Assembly: GCF_946902915.1 (NCBI RefSeq)
Contig: NZ_CAMPPY010000004.1
Location: forward strand, 124,001 to 188,000
Direction: 5' to 3'
DNA from: Streptococcus sp. Marseille-Q5986
GTDB lineage: Bacteria > Bacillota > Bacilli > Lactobacillales > Streptococcaceae
Length of the DNA stretch: 64,000 bases
Part shown: one piece after another, positions 54,391 to 63,663 of the stretch
Numbering within the stretch: the stretch's first letter is position 1
How the letters are laid out: each line of letters opens with the position of its first letter
Made by a program: the position numbers and the translations under genes
Notes under the pieces: generated by a model
Told to the model about the DNA's origin: nothing
Database searches by the model: none
Seen by the model: only the letters and a program-made list of their open reading frames with translations

Positions 54391-56454
54391 ATGTCTTTTA
54401 AAGTGCTACATAGAGGATACCAACATATCCGACTATCATCTTCTTTTTCACTCACCTTGGATATTCAAGACTATCTTCGTTCCTTGGCGCGAGATGAAAA
54501 GGGGATTGAGTCTATCCAGTTTTACATGGATCAACAGCACTTTACTCTACGCATAAAAGAAGGCTTTTCTGTATTAGATAATGCAGAAGCCTTTTTAAAA
54601 AGAATTGATAAAGGGAAAGTTTCTGAGTTGATGGCTCTTCCTGTTCGTAGAGAAGAGAGTGCTTATTCTATCGTTTCAGGTGCAGCGATTAAGCGCGTGC
54701 TTTTTCGTAGTCTGGTGCCGTCTCCTATTCGCTATATATGGACTTGTTATCAGGCTTTGGGTTATATCAGAGAAGCCTATCAAACACTAGTGCGTAAGGA
54801 ATTAACGATGGAAGTCTTGGACTGTTCGGCTATTTTATTGTCTTTGTTTATGAACCAATCCAAGACTGCTAGCAACATCATGTTTATGCTTGATTTGGGG
54901 AATCATTTAGATCAGTGGTCCTTGAAAAAAACTGCAACAGATTTAGAACAAAGCCTTCTTGCAAAAGAGAGCGATGTATTCCTAGTACAGGGCGATACGG
55001 TTGTTAGTATCAAGAGTTCCGATGTTCAAATAGGAGATGTTTTGGTTCTATCTCAAGGAAATGAAATTCTGTTTGATGGACAAGTAGTTTCAGGTTTAGG
55101 TATGGTCAACGAAAGTTCCTTGACGGGAGAGAGTTTTCCAGTTGAAAAAAGAGAGTCTGATTTGGTTTGTGCAAATACAGTATTAGAAACTGGAGAGTTG
55201 CGCATTCGTGTGACCGATAATCAGATGAACAGCCGTATTTTACAGCTGATTGAGTTAATGAAGAAATCTGAAGAAAACAAGAAAACGAAACAACGCTATT
55301 TCATCAAGATGGCAGATAAGGTCGTCAAATATAATTTCTTAGGGGCTGGGCTAACTTACCTATTGACAGGTTCTTTTTCTAAGGCTATTTCTTTCCTATT
55401 GGTCGATTTCTCCTGCGCTTTGAAAATCTCTACTCCTGTAGCTTATTTGACAGCTATCAAGGAGGGGTTGAACCGTGAAATGGTGATTAAGGATGGAGAT
55501 GTTCTGGAGAAATACCTGGAAGTTGACACTTTCTTGTTTGATAAGACAGGAACAATCACAACTAGTTATCCTATAGTTGAAAAGGTGTTACCTTTTGGGG
55601 ATTATAGCGAGGAAGATATTCTCAGAATCAGTGCCTGTCTTGAGGAACACATTTATCATCCTATTGCTAATGCCATTGTCAAGCAAGCTGAGATAGAGGG
55701 AATTGAACATGAGGAAATGCATGGGAAACTCCAATATATCGCAAGTAAGGGGATCAAATCCCATATAGATGGCCAACCAGTTCTTATTGGGAATTATGTC
55801 TTGATGCAGGATGAGTGGATTCATATTAGTTTGGAACAACATGCTTTGATTGAAGAGTACAAGAATCACTACAATCTCTTGTTCTTGGCTTATCAGAATG
55901 AATTGATTGGAATGTTCTGCATCCATACTCCTTTGAGAAAAGAAGCAAAAGCAGCCTTGGAGAAACTTAAGGAACAAGGGAAAAAATTGATTCTGGCAAC
56001 AGGGGATACCCTAGTTAGGACAGAGGAATTAGTCAAAGATTTGCCCTTTGATCAGGTCTATATAGACTTGAAACCTGATGGGAAATTTGAGTTAGTAGAG
56101 GAACTGCAGAAAGAAGGTCATACTATTTTGATGGTTGGAGATGGGTTGAATGACTCAGCGGCTCTAACCCTATCAGATATCGGTGTAGTGATGAATGAGA
56201 GCGCAGATATTTCTAAGCAGATGAGTGATATCTTATTGTTAGATAATCGCTTGGATTTCTTCCAAGAGTTGGATTCGCTATCATCATCTTTGCAAATACT
56301 CATCAAGAAGAATATTCAAGATACCATTGTCGTAAATAGTAGTTTGATTGGCTTTGGCTTATTTAATTGGCTCAGTCCCTCAAATCTCTCTATCTTACAT
56401 AATCTAACAACCTTGCGCATTGTCCTGCGTAGCCTGTATATTAAAAATAGATAG
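54391..56454 (+). CDS. P1B-like heavy-metal P-type ATPase, unusual membrane motif
   Basis: This 687-aa pump shows the actuator TGES (245-248), phosphorylation site DKTGT (D384), and hinge GDGLNDS. At the place of the transmembrane CPC/CPx metal motif it reads SCALKISTP (341-349), lacking the second Cys and the Pro between. The N-terminal HMA region has no CxxC. The metal is therefore unclear. The organisation (small DUF6110 gene plus ATPase) is conserved near tyrS in pneumococcus, as I recall. Confidence 0.85.
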   Translation: MSFKVLHRGYQHIRLSSSFSLTLDIQDYLRSLARDEKGIESIQFYMDQQHFTLRIKEGFSVLDNAEAFLKRIDKGKVSELMALPVRREESAYSIVSGAAIKRVLFRSLVPSPIRYIWTCYQALGYIREAYQTLVRKELTMEVLDCSAILLSLFMNQSKTASNIMFMLDLGNHLDQWSLKKTATDLEQSLLAKESDVFLVQGDTVVSIKSSDVQIGDVLVLSQGNEILFDGQVVSGLGMVNESSLTGESFPVEKRESDLVCANTVLETGELRIRVTDNQMNSRILQLIELMKKSEENKKTKQRYFIKMADKVVKYNFLGAGLTYLLTGSFSKAISFLLVDFSCALKISTPVAYLTAIKEGLNREMVIKDGDVLEKYLEVDTFLFDKTGTITTSYPIVEKVLPFGDYSEEDILRISACLEEHIYHPIANAIVKQAEIEGIEHEEMHGKLQYIASKGIKSHIDGQPVLIGNYVLMQDEWIHISLEQHALIEEYKNHYNLLFLAYQNELIGMFCIHTPLRKEAKAALEKLKEQGKKLILATGDTLVRTEELVKDLPFDQVYIDLKPDGKFELVEELQKEGHTILMVGDGLNDSAALTLSDIGVVMNESADISKQMSDILLLDNRLDFFQELDSLSSSLQILIKKNIQDTIVVNSSLIGFGLFNWLSPSNLSILHNLTTLRIVLRSLYIKNR

Positions 56455-56471
56455 ATGAGAGTTATTAACAG

Positions 56472-56512
56472 CAAAAAGGAGTTACCTTTCTCGAGGTTAA
56501 CTCCTTTGTTTA
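56472..56512. terminator. Terminator between ATPase and tyrS
   Basis: AAAGGAGTTACC / GGTTAACTCCTTT hairpin with A and T runs; serves convergent genes. Confidence 0.8.
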
Positions 56513-56531
56513 TAGATAAATGTTGAACAGT

Positions 56532-57788
56532 TTAGTAAGTTAATACAAAGTATTTTTTCTTACCACGACGGATAACAGTCAGTTCGTTTTCTAACTTATC
56601 TGCGTCATTCAAGACATAGTCAAGGTCTTGAATGCGGTCGCCGTTTACGTAGATAGCTCCGTTTTGGACGTCTTCACGGGCTTGGCGTTTTGAGTTAACT
56701 ACACCAGATGACACCAGCAGTTCCACGATATTGTGGTTCTCGTCTGCTTGCACTTGGTAGTTTGGCACTCCACGAAGTCCTTGTTTGAGCTCTTTAACAG
56801 AAAGATTTTTGATGTTTCCTGCAAAGAGTTGCTCAGTGATGTTAAGGGCTTCTTTGTAGGCTTCTTTACCGTGGACAAGAGTCACGACTTCACGAGCCAA
56901 GACTTTTTGAGCCAAGCGTTCATGTGGAGCTGCTTCAAATTGTTTGCGGATGTCTTCAATCTCGTCCAGTGACAAGAAGGTAAAGATCTTCAAGAAGCGA
57001 ACAGCGTCAGCATCCATCACGTTCATCCAGAATTGGTACATTTCGTATGGAGAAGTCTTTTTGGGGTTAAGCCAAACAGCGTTTCCTTCTGATTTACCAA
57101 ATTTCTTACCAGTTGCATCTGTAATCAATGGAACAGTGATAACGTGGCCAGTCTTGTCAGCCTTACGACGAAGCAATTCGGTACCAGCTGTCATATTTCC
57201 CCATTGGTCAGAACCACCGATTTGAAGCGTTACGCTGTGGTCTTGGTTAAGGACGAAGAAGTCGTAACCTTGCATGATTTGGTAGGCAAATTCTGTGTAA
57301 GAAATCCCGGTTTCAATCCGTTTTTTAACAGACTCTTTGTTCATCATGTAGTTGACAGTGAAGTATTTTCCGACATCACGAAGGAAGTCAATGAAGCTGA
57401 TGCTGCCAAACCAGTCGTAGTTGTTGACCATGACAGCTTTATTTTCCCCATTTTCAAAGTCAAGAAAACGAGAAAGTTGTCCTTGGATAGACTTGACCCA
57501 GCCGTCTACTGTGTCTTTTGTTTGGAGACTACGCTCAGCATCTTTGAAGGACGGATCTCCGATGAGACCTGTAGCACCGCCAACAAGCGCATAAGGTTTG
57601 TGACCTGCTAATTGCAAACGACGACTTGTCAGGATTGCGACAAGGTGGCCTAAGTGAAGGCTGTCAGCAGTTGGATCGTAGCCAGTATAATAAGAAACTT
57701 GACCTTCTTCTAGGGCTTTACGCAAAGCTTCTTCATCAGTCGTTTGAAAAATCAAACCACGCTCTTTTAGCTCATCAAAAATGTGCAT
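56532..57788 (-). CDS. tyrS: Tyrosyl-tRNA synthetase
   Basis: This 418-aa class I synthetase has the HIGH-type motif HLGHLV (about 46-51), KFGKS (KMSKS-type, about 230-234), and a C-terminal S4 RNA-binding domain (about 350-410). Extended -10 TGTGATACAAT at 57826-57835 on the minus strand. No T-box element was seen. Confidence 0.97.
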   Translation of the reverse strand: MHIFDELKERGLIFQTTDEEALRKALEEGQVSYYTGYDPTADSLHLGHLVAILTSRRLQLAGHKPYALVGGATGLIGDPSFKDAERSLQTKDTVDGWVKSIQGQLSRFLDFENGENKAVMVNNYDWFGSISFIDFLRDVGKYFTVNYMMNKESVKKRIETGISYTEFAYQIMQGYDFFVLNQDHSVTLQIGGSDQWGNMTAGTELLRRKADKTGHVITVPLITDATGKKFGKSEGNAVWLNPKKTSPYEMYQFWMNVMDADAVRFLKIFTFLSLDEIEDIRKQFEAAPHERLAQKVLAREVVTLVHGKEAYKEALNITEQLFAGNIKNLSVKELKQGLRGVPNYQVQADENHNIVELLVSSGVVNSKRQAREDVQNGAIYVNGDRIQDLDYVLNDADKLENELTVIRRGKKKYFVLTY

Positions 57789-57970
57789 GTGTCTTTTCTC
57801 CTTTTTAAAATTATTGTTTCTAACTATTGTATCACAAACTTGGGCAATAGCCTAGTAGAATAAGGAAGAAAGTGGCTATTTTATTGATACGGTAACTTCT
57901 CAAAGTAACTTCCACTTTCCTGACCGAAGTGGAAATTCGTCTAAAACGGATTTTTATGGTGGAATTAAGT

Positions 57971-59086
57971 GTGAGACGTTTGAGTTAGAAATGAGGCCTA
58001 CTCTGACCAAACAGAAACACCTTACCCTTTCAGACCGTAATGATATCCAACTAGGCTTAGAGCGCTCAAAACTATTGGACAATCCATTCTAAAAGACCTG
58101 ACCACTGTTTCTAAAGAAGTCAAACGAAATAGACAAGGCCGAGAGTCTACGTGTGATAACCTTCCTTGCACTTTACTCGATAAAGTTCCCTCTGTCTGTA
58201 ATGATTGCCCTAAAAGAAGACAAAATTGCGGATTTAAAAAAATCTTCTACCTTGCTAAACAAGTTCAAAAGCAATACGAACAAACTCTTGTCGAGGCTCG
58301 TGAAGGAACTCCTCTCAATTCTCAGACTTTCTGGGACTCCGAAAAGGCTACCTATCTATCGCTCCTATTGACCTAGCCAGAGCCGTTAAATTCAAAGAAA
58401 GACGGAAAAATAGGCTACCTTCCATCCCTAAAGAAGCTAAAAAACCGTTCCTCTGAGGATTTTCAAATCTATTTAGCCCTGAATCAACTAGACTCATGGC
58501 TGGAAATGGACACGGTTATGGGCAGAATGGGAGGTAAAATCCTAGTCACCTTCAATCTTTCCTTCTGTAACTTTATCTTCGCTAGGCTGCTGGAGAATAA
58601 AACTGCCCTTGCGGTTACCAAACACCTCATGATATTAAGAACACTCTTCACCAAGCGAACAAAGACTTTTTCCAACTCTTTCCCGTCATTCTTACCGATA
58701 ATGGTGGAGAGTTTGCCAGGGGCGATGATATCGAAATGGATGTTCGAGGAGAAAGTAAACTTTTCTTTTGTGACCCTAATCGCTCTGACCAGAAAGGGAG
58801 AATTGAGAACATTCACACGCTGATTCGCGACATTCTACCTAAAGGAACTTCTTTTGACAACTTCATTCAAGAGGACATCCATCTCCTCTGTTCGCATGTC
58901 AACAGTGTCAAACGCGCTGCTTTGAATGGAGAGTCAGCCTATGAACTCTTTGCCTTTACTTACGGAGAAGGGATTCCTAAGCTTCTCGGCATTTCTAAAA
59001 TACCTGCAGAAGACGGCTGTCAATCTTCTAAATTGCTTCAACAGTGGTTCTAAAAACGAACCTTCAACCCCATTCAAACGTCTCAC
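57971..59086 (+). pseudogene. IS30-family insertion sequence, decayed
   Basis: The perfect 13-bp ends GTGAGACGTTTGA (57971-57983) and its complement (59074-59086) bound a transposase broken in several frames. Recognisable parts are LTLSDRNDIQLGLERS, TVSKEVKRNRQGRES, a zinc-like CNDCPKRRQNC, QIYLALNQLDSWLEMDTVMGRMGGK, LTDNGGEFA (catalytic Asp), and CDPNRSDQKGRIENIHTLIRDILPKGTSFDN (catalytic Glu). It is dead: multiple frameshifts. Confidence 0.85.
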
Positions 59087-59090
59087 TCTA

Positions 59091-59905
59091 AGAATCTGTA
59101 TTCACAAAAAATGTTAAACTAAAGATATGATACGAAAAACATATGATACCGATTTAACCGATCAAGAATGGGCTAAACTTGAACCCTATTTCTCCCAACA
59201 TCGCACCTATAAGTGGTCTAAACGAGAACTCGTGAACGCCACCTTGTATATCACTAAAACAGGTTGCAAATGGCGCATGCTCCCTCATGATTTCCCTCCT
59301 TCCCTAACTGTCTGGAGTTTCTTTCGTCGTGCCAGAGAGAGCGGTTTGTGGGACACCATTTTGACGGAACTGGTTAAAAAAAGCGACTGAAAGCTGGTAG
59401 AGCAGCCCCTCCAACCTATGCTATCATTGATTCTCAAAGCGTGAAAACAACAGATGCTGCAGAGGAACGTGGGATTGATGGCGGTAAGAAAGTCAAAGGG
59501 AGGAAGCGCCACATCCTTGTGGATACTATGGGAAATCTTCTTGATGTGGTGGTTCATGCAGCTCATTTGCACGACACAAAATCAGGCTTTTTAGTGGCTC
59601 GCAAAGTGATGCTACAATTCCCAACCATCAAGACTTTTTCAGCCGATGCTGGTTATCGTAAAAGCTCTGAGGAGATGATGGTGAAGGAGTTTGGTTGCCC
59701 AGTAGGTATTTCTGAAAAAATCAAGGCCAGCTGGCAAATCATCCCCAAACCTTGGGTTGTTGAGCGAACTTTTTCTTGGTTGAATCACTCTCGAAGATTA
59801 GCTAAGGATGTTGAAAAATCCGTATCGTCAGAGCTTGCTTTTGTCAAACTTTCACACATTAATCGGCTTTTAAAGGCTCTATCATTTTGTGAATACAGGT
59901 TCTGA
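59091..59905 (+). mobile_element. IS5-family element (IS1381-like)
   Basis: Terminal repeats AGAATCTGTATTCACAAAA (59091-59109) and TTTTGTGAATACAGGTTCT (59885-59903) match with one difference. It lies directly after the IS30 right end. It contains one two-frame transposase and is about 815 bp long. Apparent target-site duplication not clear. Confidence 0.8.
59127..59905 (+). CDS. IS5-family transposase, made by -1 frameshifting
   Basis: ORF A (59127-59390, MIRKTYDTDLTDQEWAKLEP...) and ORF B (stop 59903-59905, with AIIDSQSVKTT, ADAGY and VVERTFSWLNHSRRLAKD, the DDE catalytic set) overlap in different frames. The A7 run 59376-59382 is a typical -1 slippery site; shifting there joins the two into a protein of about 260 aa. 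Both parts look intact, so the element may still be active. Confidence 0.8.
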
Positions 59906-59929
59906 ATCAGCTCCTCAAAAGGGACTGTA

Positions 59930-60152
59930 TATGAATGAAGGCTATCAGCACTTAAAAAATAAAGAATGCCAGGCGCTTTTATCTCCCCAAGGTAGACAGA
60001 TTTTCGCTCAACGCAAGATTGTCTTTGGACAGATAAAGGCTTGTTTGGGGTACAAGAGAGGTAATCTGAGAGGGATGCGTCAAGTGAGAATTGACATGGG
60101 ATTGGTACTTATGGCAAATAAGCTCCTAAAATACAATAAGAGAACGACTTAA
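59930..60152 (+). pseudogene. IS1182-family transposase C-terminal remnant
   Basis: A fragment of about 73 aa reads YMNEGYQHLKNKECQALLSP, then QIFAQRKI and VFGQIKACLGYKRGNLRG, ending MANKLLKYNKRTT, the C-terminal DDE end of IS1182-type transposases. A few codons appear to be missing before VFGQIKA. There is no upstream part, so it is a remnant. Confidence 0.7.
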
Positions 60153-60156
60153 AATG

Positions 60157-60198
60157 AAAAAGCTAGAGTTCTGCAATTGGAAATCTCTAGCTTTTTTG
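60157..60198 (+). terminator. Hairpin after IS remnant
   Basis: AAAAGCTAGAG and CTCTAGCTTTTTT arms with a T-run; may belong to the original IS. Confidence 0.75.
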
Positions 60199-60244
60199 TG
60201 GTTGAGAACTATTTTGTCCTAGGTTCAGTTTACTTTACTTCATT

Positions 60245-60874
60245 TTATCTGAGTGTAACATACTGTTGGGCAATCTCGCTGATGCGGTCAAAGTTGCCTT
60301 GGGAAGCGAGTTTATTGAGTTCGCCACCAATTCCAACGGCGTCTGCACCAGCAGCGAACCATTGAGGGATGTTGTTTAGACCGACTCCTCCGGTTACCAT
60401 TACGGAAACTTGTGGGATCGGTGCCTTGACTGCAGAAATATATGCTGGACTGAGAGCACTACCTGGGAAGAGTTTGATGATTTCACTACCGGCTTCAAGT
60501 GCAGTCGTGATCTCTGTGAGGGTAATACAGCCTGGAATGTACGGTGTGCTGTAGAGATTGCACATTTTCGCAGTTTCAGCATGGAAAGATGGAGAAACAA
60601 CGTAATTTGCTCCGGCTAGAATGGCATCTCTAGCAGTTACGGCATCAAGCACAGTACCTGCACCGATACAAACACTCTGTTCGTCCTGATACAAGTCTAC
60701 AAGTTCCTTGATGATTTGTCCTGCATACTGATTGGTATAGGCGATTTCAATAGCTTTGATACCGCCCTTGATACAAGCAATCGAGGCTTGCAGTCCTTCT
60801 TCCTTTGTATTTCCTCGAATGACAGCGACAATTTTCTGTTTTTTTAGTTCAATAATCGTATCTGATTTAGTCAT
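60245..60874 (-). CDS. kdgA: 2-dehydro-3-deoxy-phosphogluconate (KDPG/KHG) aldolase
   Basis: This 209-aa class I aldolase splits KDPG into pyruvate and glyceraldehyde-3-phosphate. The Schiff-base Lys lies in EIIKLFPGS (about 136-144) and the catalytic Glu near AVIRGNTKEEG. It is the last gene of the hyaluronan/uronate operon, 9 bases after kdgK. RBS AGGAGAA. Confidence 0.93.
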   Translation of the reverse strand: MTKSDTIIELKKQKIVAVIRGNTKEEGLQASIACIKGGIKAIEIAYTNQYAGQIIKELVDLYQDEQSVCIGAGTVLDAVTARDAILAGANYVVSPSFHAETAKMCNLYSTPYIPGCITLTEITTALEAGSEIIKLFPGSALSPAYISAVKAPIPQVSVMVTGGVGLNNIPQWFAAGADAVGIGGELNKLASQGNFDRISEIAQQYVTLR

Positions 60875-60883
60875 GTAATTCTC

Positions 60884-61885
60884 CTAACGAATGATATCTT
60901 GTGCACTTGCCAGTAAATTTTCAATACTAGTTGCGGAAGTGGAGAGATGGTCTCCTGGAAGAGTGCATTTGAGAGTTGCGCTCGCAACTGCAAAGTCAAT
61001 GGTAGTTTTTAGGGAGGAATGATGGAGTAGTTGGTAAAGGGCACCAGATATAAAGGCATCCCCGCTACCAACTCGTTGATAGACTGCAGTTTTTAGTTGG
61101 ACGGACTCTTCAAATCCTTCTCCCAGAGCATAGGCCTGATAGACATTTTTGTCTTGTTCATCACTAGAGCGGAGGGTATGGAAAATGGCCTTGAAACCAT
61201 AGGCTTCTTTTAAAAGTTGCATGCGATTTTCCACCTCTTTTAGGCTGGCTCTGTCTCTTGGGAACATTTCTAGATTTTGGTCATCAATCATGAGAGGATC
61301 AATACCAAAGCAATAGTCAGCGAAACGTGCAAACTTAGAAAATTCATACTTGGCTTCTAGGACTGAAATCATCTTTGTTCTCAGATTGAGATCCATTGAA
61401 ACGATAATCCCTCGGCGCTTGGCTTCTTCCAAGAGTAGGAGAAGGAGCGTACGGACCTCTTGACCGATAGCTACGGTGATTCCACTGAAATGAAAATGGC
61501 TAATCCCCTGAAAGAGAGAATCCATATCGAGCATGTTTGGCCGAATCTGGCTGATACTTGTATGCTTACGATCGTAGAAAACTTCACTTTGACGACAACC
61601 AAAGCCGTTCTCCAAATAGTAGAGGCCGATTCGATCGCCAAGCCGACAGATTGAACTGGTATCGATTTGGTGCTGTTTCAAGAATGTGAGAAAACGATCT
61701 CCCATCTCGTTGGCAGGGAGTGCGCTAAAGACTTTCGTTGAGATACCCAGGGCTTGCAAATTACAAGCGATGTTAATTTCTGATCCGCCAAAATAAGTCG
61801 AACTGGCAACATGATCGCCGATACTGGTGGCATCTAATGGTGAGATTCGAATTAATGGTTCGCCAAACAGTAATATTTTCGTCAT
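60884..61885 (-). CDS. kdgK: 2-keto-3-deoxygluconate kinase (PfkB family)
   Basis: This 333-aa ribokinase-family sugar kinase begins MTKILLFGEPLIRIS and has the PfkB substrate motif GGSEINIACNLQALG (about 33-47) and the C-terminal GSGDAFISGAL (catalytic Asp in the GxGD motif, about 270-280). Phosphorylates KDG made by the isomerase/dehydrogenase pair. RBS AAAGGAAC. Confidence 0.93.
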   Translation of the reverse strand: MTKILLFGEPLIRISPLDATSIGDHVASSTYFGGSEINIACNLQALGISTKVFSALPANEMGDRFLTFLKQHQIDTSSICRLGDRIGLYYLENGFGCRQSEVFYDRKHTSISQIRPNMLDMDSLFQGISHFHFSGITVAIGQEVRTLLLLLLEEAKRRGIIVSMDLNLRTKMISVLEAKYEFSKFARFADYCFGIDPLMIDDQNLEMFPRDRASLKEVENRMQLLKEAYGFKAIFHTLRSSDEQDKNVYQAYALGEGFEESVQLKTAVYQRVGSGDAFISGALYQLLHHSSLKTTIDFAVASATLKCTLPGDHLSTSATSIENLLASAQDIIR

Positions 61886-61915
61886 CCATTAGTTCCTTTC
61901 TGGTTTAGAATAGCT

Positions 61916-62557
61916 TTACTTGGCTAATACTTCTTTCAAATAAGCAGCGACTTCGTCATCTTGGCAGTTTTCAAAGAAGTATTCTTGGAAGTATTTGCCA
62001 GAGATGGTGTCTTTGAGGAAGTCTTGGTCGATTGTTTTAAGGATGGTCATCAAATCATTGTGGGTGATTTGTTTCACCTCGTTCAAGATACGAGCGTTGC
62101 GTTGTTCAGGGATTACACGTTCTCTTGGGTAGCCACCGCCCATTTCTTCAGCAAATAAGCGTTCAAACATCAATTTGAGGGTCAGTTCTGCCCCCCAACC
62201 AAATCCTTTGGCATAAGGGATAGACAAGGCGTTACCACCATTGATTTGAGAATAAAGGTAAGCGTCAGTTGGGTCCACTGCTAGACCACAGACAACGCCA
62301 GGGAAACTGTTCAAAGCAAGCATAGCCCCTACACCTGTACCACAGCCGGTAACAACAAAGTCAACTGCATTTGTATTTAAAAGGATGGCAGCCATTAGTC
62401 CGTTTTGTACGTATGTTAATGGATTTTCACCTTCTTCACCACGCATACCATAGTTAAATAATTGGTAGTCTTTTTTATCTGTTGCTTCTTTCAGACTATC
62501 GTAAATAATGTGATTCTTGCTAGCTTGACTATTTTCATTGATTAATGCGATTTTCAT
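61916..62557 (-). CDS. dhuI: RpiB/LacAB-type isomerase for unsaturated uronate (DhuI-like)
   Basis: This 213-aa protein of the RpiB/LacA/LacB fold has the family Cys-containing VTGCGTGVGAMLALN (about 69-83). In streptococci a member in this operon (DhuI) converts 4-deoxy-5-hexulose-uronate, replacing KduI. Assigned from operon context and family; RpiB-type sugar isomerase is the safe call. RBS AAAGAGGAT. Confidence 0.8.
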   Translation of the reverse strand: MKIALINENSQASKNHIIYDSLKEATDKKDYQLFNYGMRGEEGENPLTYVQNGLMAAILLNTNAVDFVVTGCGTGVGAMLALNSFPGVVCGLAVDPTDAYLYSQINGGNALSIPYAKGFGWGAELTLKLMFERLFAEEMGGGYPRERVIPEQRNARILNEVKQITHNDLMTILKTIDQDFLKDTISGKYFQEYFFENCQDDEVAAYLKEVLAK

Positions 62558-62575
62558 AAGATCCTCTTTCTATTT

Positions 62576-63391
62576 TTACTCAGGCTGTTTTCCGATGTAG
62601 GCTAAGATACCACCATCTACATATAGGATGTGGCCATTGACAAAATCGCTGGCATCACTAGCGAGAAAGACAGCAGGCCCCATCAAATCTTCAGGATTTC
62701 CCCAACGTGCAGCAGGTGTTTTTGCAATGATGAACTGGTCAAATGGGTGGCGAGAACCATCTTCTTGCAACTCACGAAGAGGTGCTGTTTGAGGAGTGGC
62801 AATATAACCCGGTCCAATTCCGTTACATTGGATATTGGCTCCACCGTATTCAGACGCAATGTTGCGGGTCAACATTTTCAAGCCCCCTTTAGCGGCAGCA
62901 TAAGCGCTAACCGTTTCACGTCCCAGTTCGCTCATCATCGAACAAATATTGATAATCTTTCCATGCCCTTTCCTTATCATAGAAGGAATAACTGCCTTTG
63001 AAACGATAAATGGTGCGTTTAAGTCAATATCGATGACCTTACGGAAATCAGCGGCGCTCATTTCGCACATTGGAACTCGGCGGATAATACCAGCGTTATT
63101 AACGAGGATGTCAATGACCCCAACTTCTTGTTCGATTTGCTTGACCATGGCTTGGATACCGTCCTCGTCTGTCACGTCACAGACATACCCATGGGCTTCG
63201 ATGCCAACTTCACGATAAGCTTCAATCCCTTTATTGACCAGATCTTGATTGATATCGTTAAAGACAATAGTAGCGCCGGCTTCAGCGTAGGATTTGGCAA
63301 TAGCAAATCCAATTCCATAAGAAGCGCCGGTGATGAGAGCAATTTTTCCTTTTAAAGAAAACTGCTCAATTGAGAATGATGTATTTGTCAT
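62576..63391 (-). CDS. dhuD: SDR-family gluconate 5-dehydrogenase-like reductase (DhuD-like)
   Basis: This 271-aa short-chain dehydrogenase has TGASYGIG (about 20-27, cofactor), NNAG (about 97-100), catalytic Ser then YAAAK (Tyr/Lys, about 167-171). In this operon it would reduce the product of the isomerase to KDG (DhuD). First gene of the operon on this strand, under the RegR-type operator. RBS AAAGGAAG. Confidence 0.85.
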   Translation of the reverse strand: MTNTSFSIEQFSLKGKIALITGASYGIGFAIAKSYAEAGATIVFNDINQDLVNKGIEAYREVGIEAHGYVCDVTDEDGIQAMVKQIEQEVGVIDILVNNAGIIRRVPMCEMSAADFRKVIDIDLNAPFIVSKAVIPSMIRKGHGKIINICSMMSELGRETVSAYAAAKGGLKMLTRNIASEYGGANIQCNGIGPGYIATPQTAPLRELQEDGSRHPFDQFIIAKTPAARWGNPEDLMGPAVFLASDASDFVNGHILYVDGGILAYIGKQPE

Positions 63392-63434
63392 TTGATACTT
63401 CCTTTCAAATTTGTTAAGACTTCTCTATAATCAA

Positions 63435-63463
63435 ATTATATTCTAGTAAACCGGTTTTGTCAA
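63435..63463 (-). promoter_or_regulatory. Catabolic operon promoter with AAACCGGTTT operator
   Basis: On the minus strand TTGACA (63458-63463), 17-base spacer, TATAAT (63435-63440). The perfect palindrome AAACCGGTTT (63448-63457) fills the spacer, fitting the RegR (LacI-family) operator of the pneumococcal hyaluronan genes. Confidence 0.8.
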
Positions 63464-63556
63464 TAATTGAGTATTTTGATTTCTAAAAATTTTTATTTCC
63501 ATAAAAAAACAGAAGATTTTGAAATTTCTGTCTATTTATAACAGTTAAACAAGCAA

Positions 63557-63640
63557 TGAAAGCGCTAATATTTTTTTAAAAAACTATTGACAAGATAAAA
63601 ATAAAGGATTACAATATGAAATGTAAAGTAAACCGGTAAA
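63557..63640 (+). promoter_or_regulatory. PTS promoter with cre-like site and second CCGGT operator
   Basis: TTGACA (63587-63592), 17-base spacer, TACAAT (63610-63615), followed by GTAAACCGGTAAAC (around 63627-63641), half-matching the operator. TGAAAGCGCTAATA (63557-63570) upstream resembles a CcpA cre site. Confidence 0.7.
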
Positions 63641-63663
63641 CTTAAACAAAGAAAGGAGAAAAG

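Noticed and set aside
57789..57970. T-box leader for tyrS
   Set aside because: No T-box sequence or specifier structure; an extended -10 promoter explains the region. The same holds for hisS and aspS.
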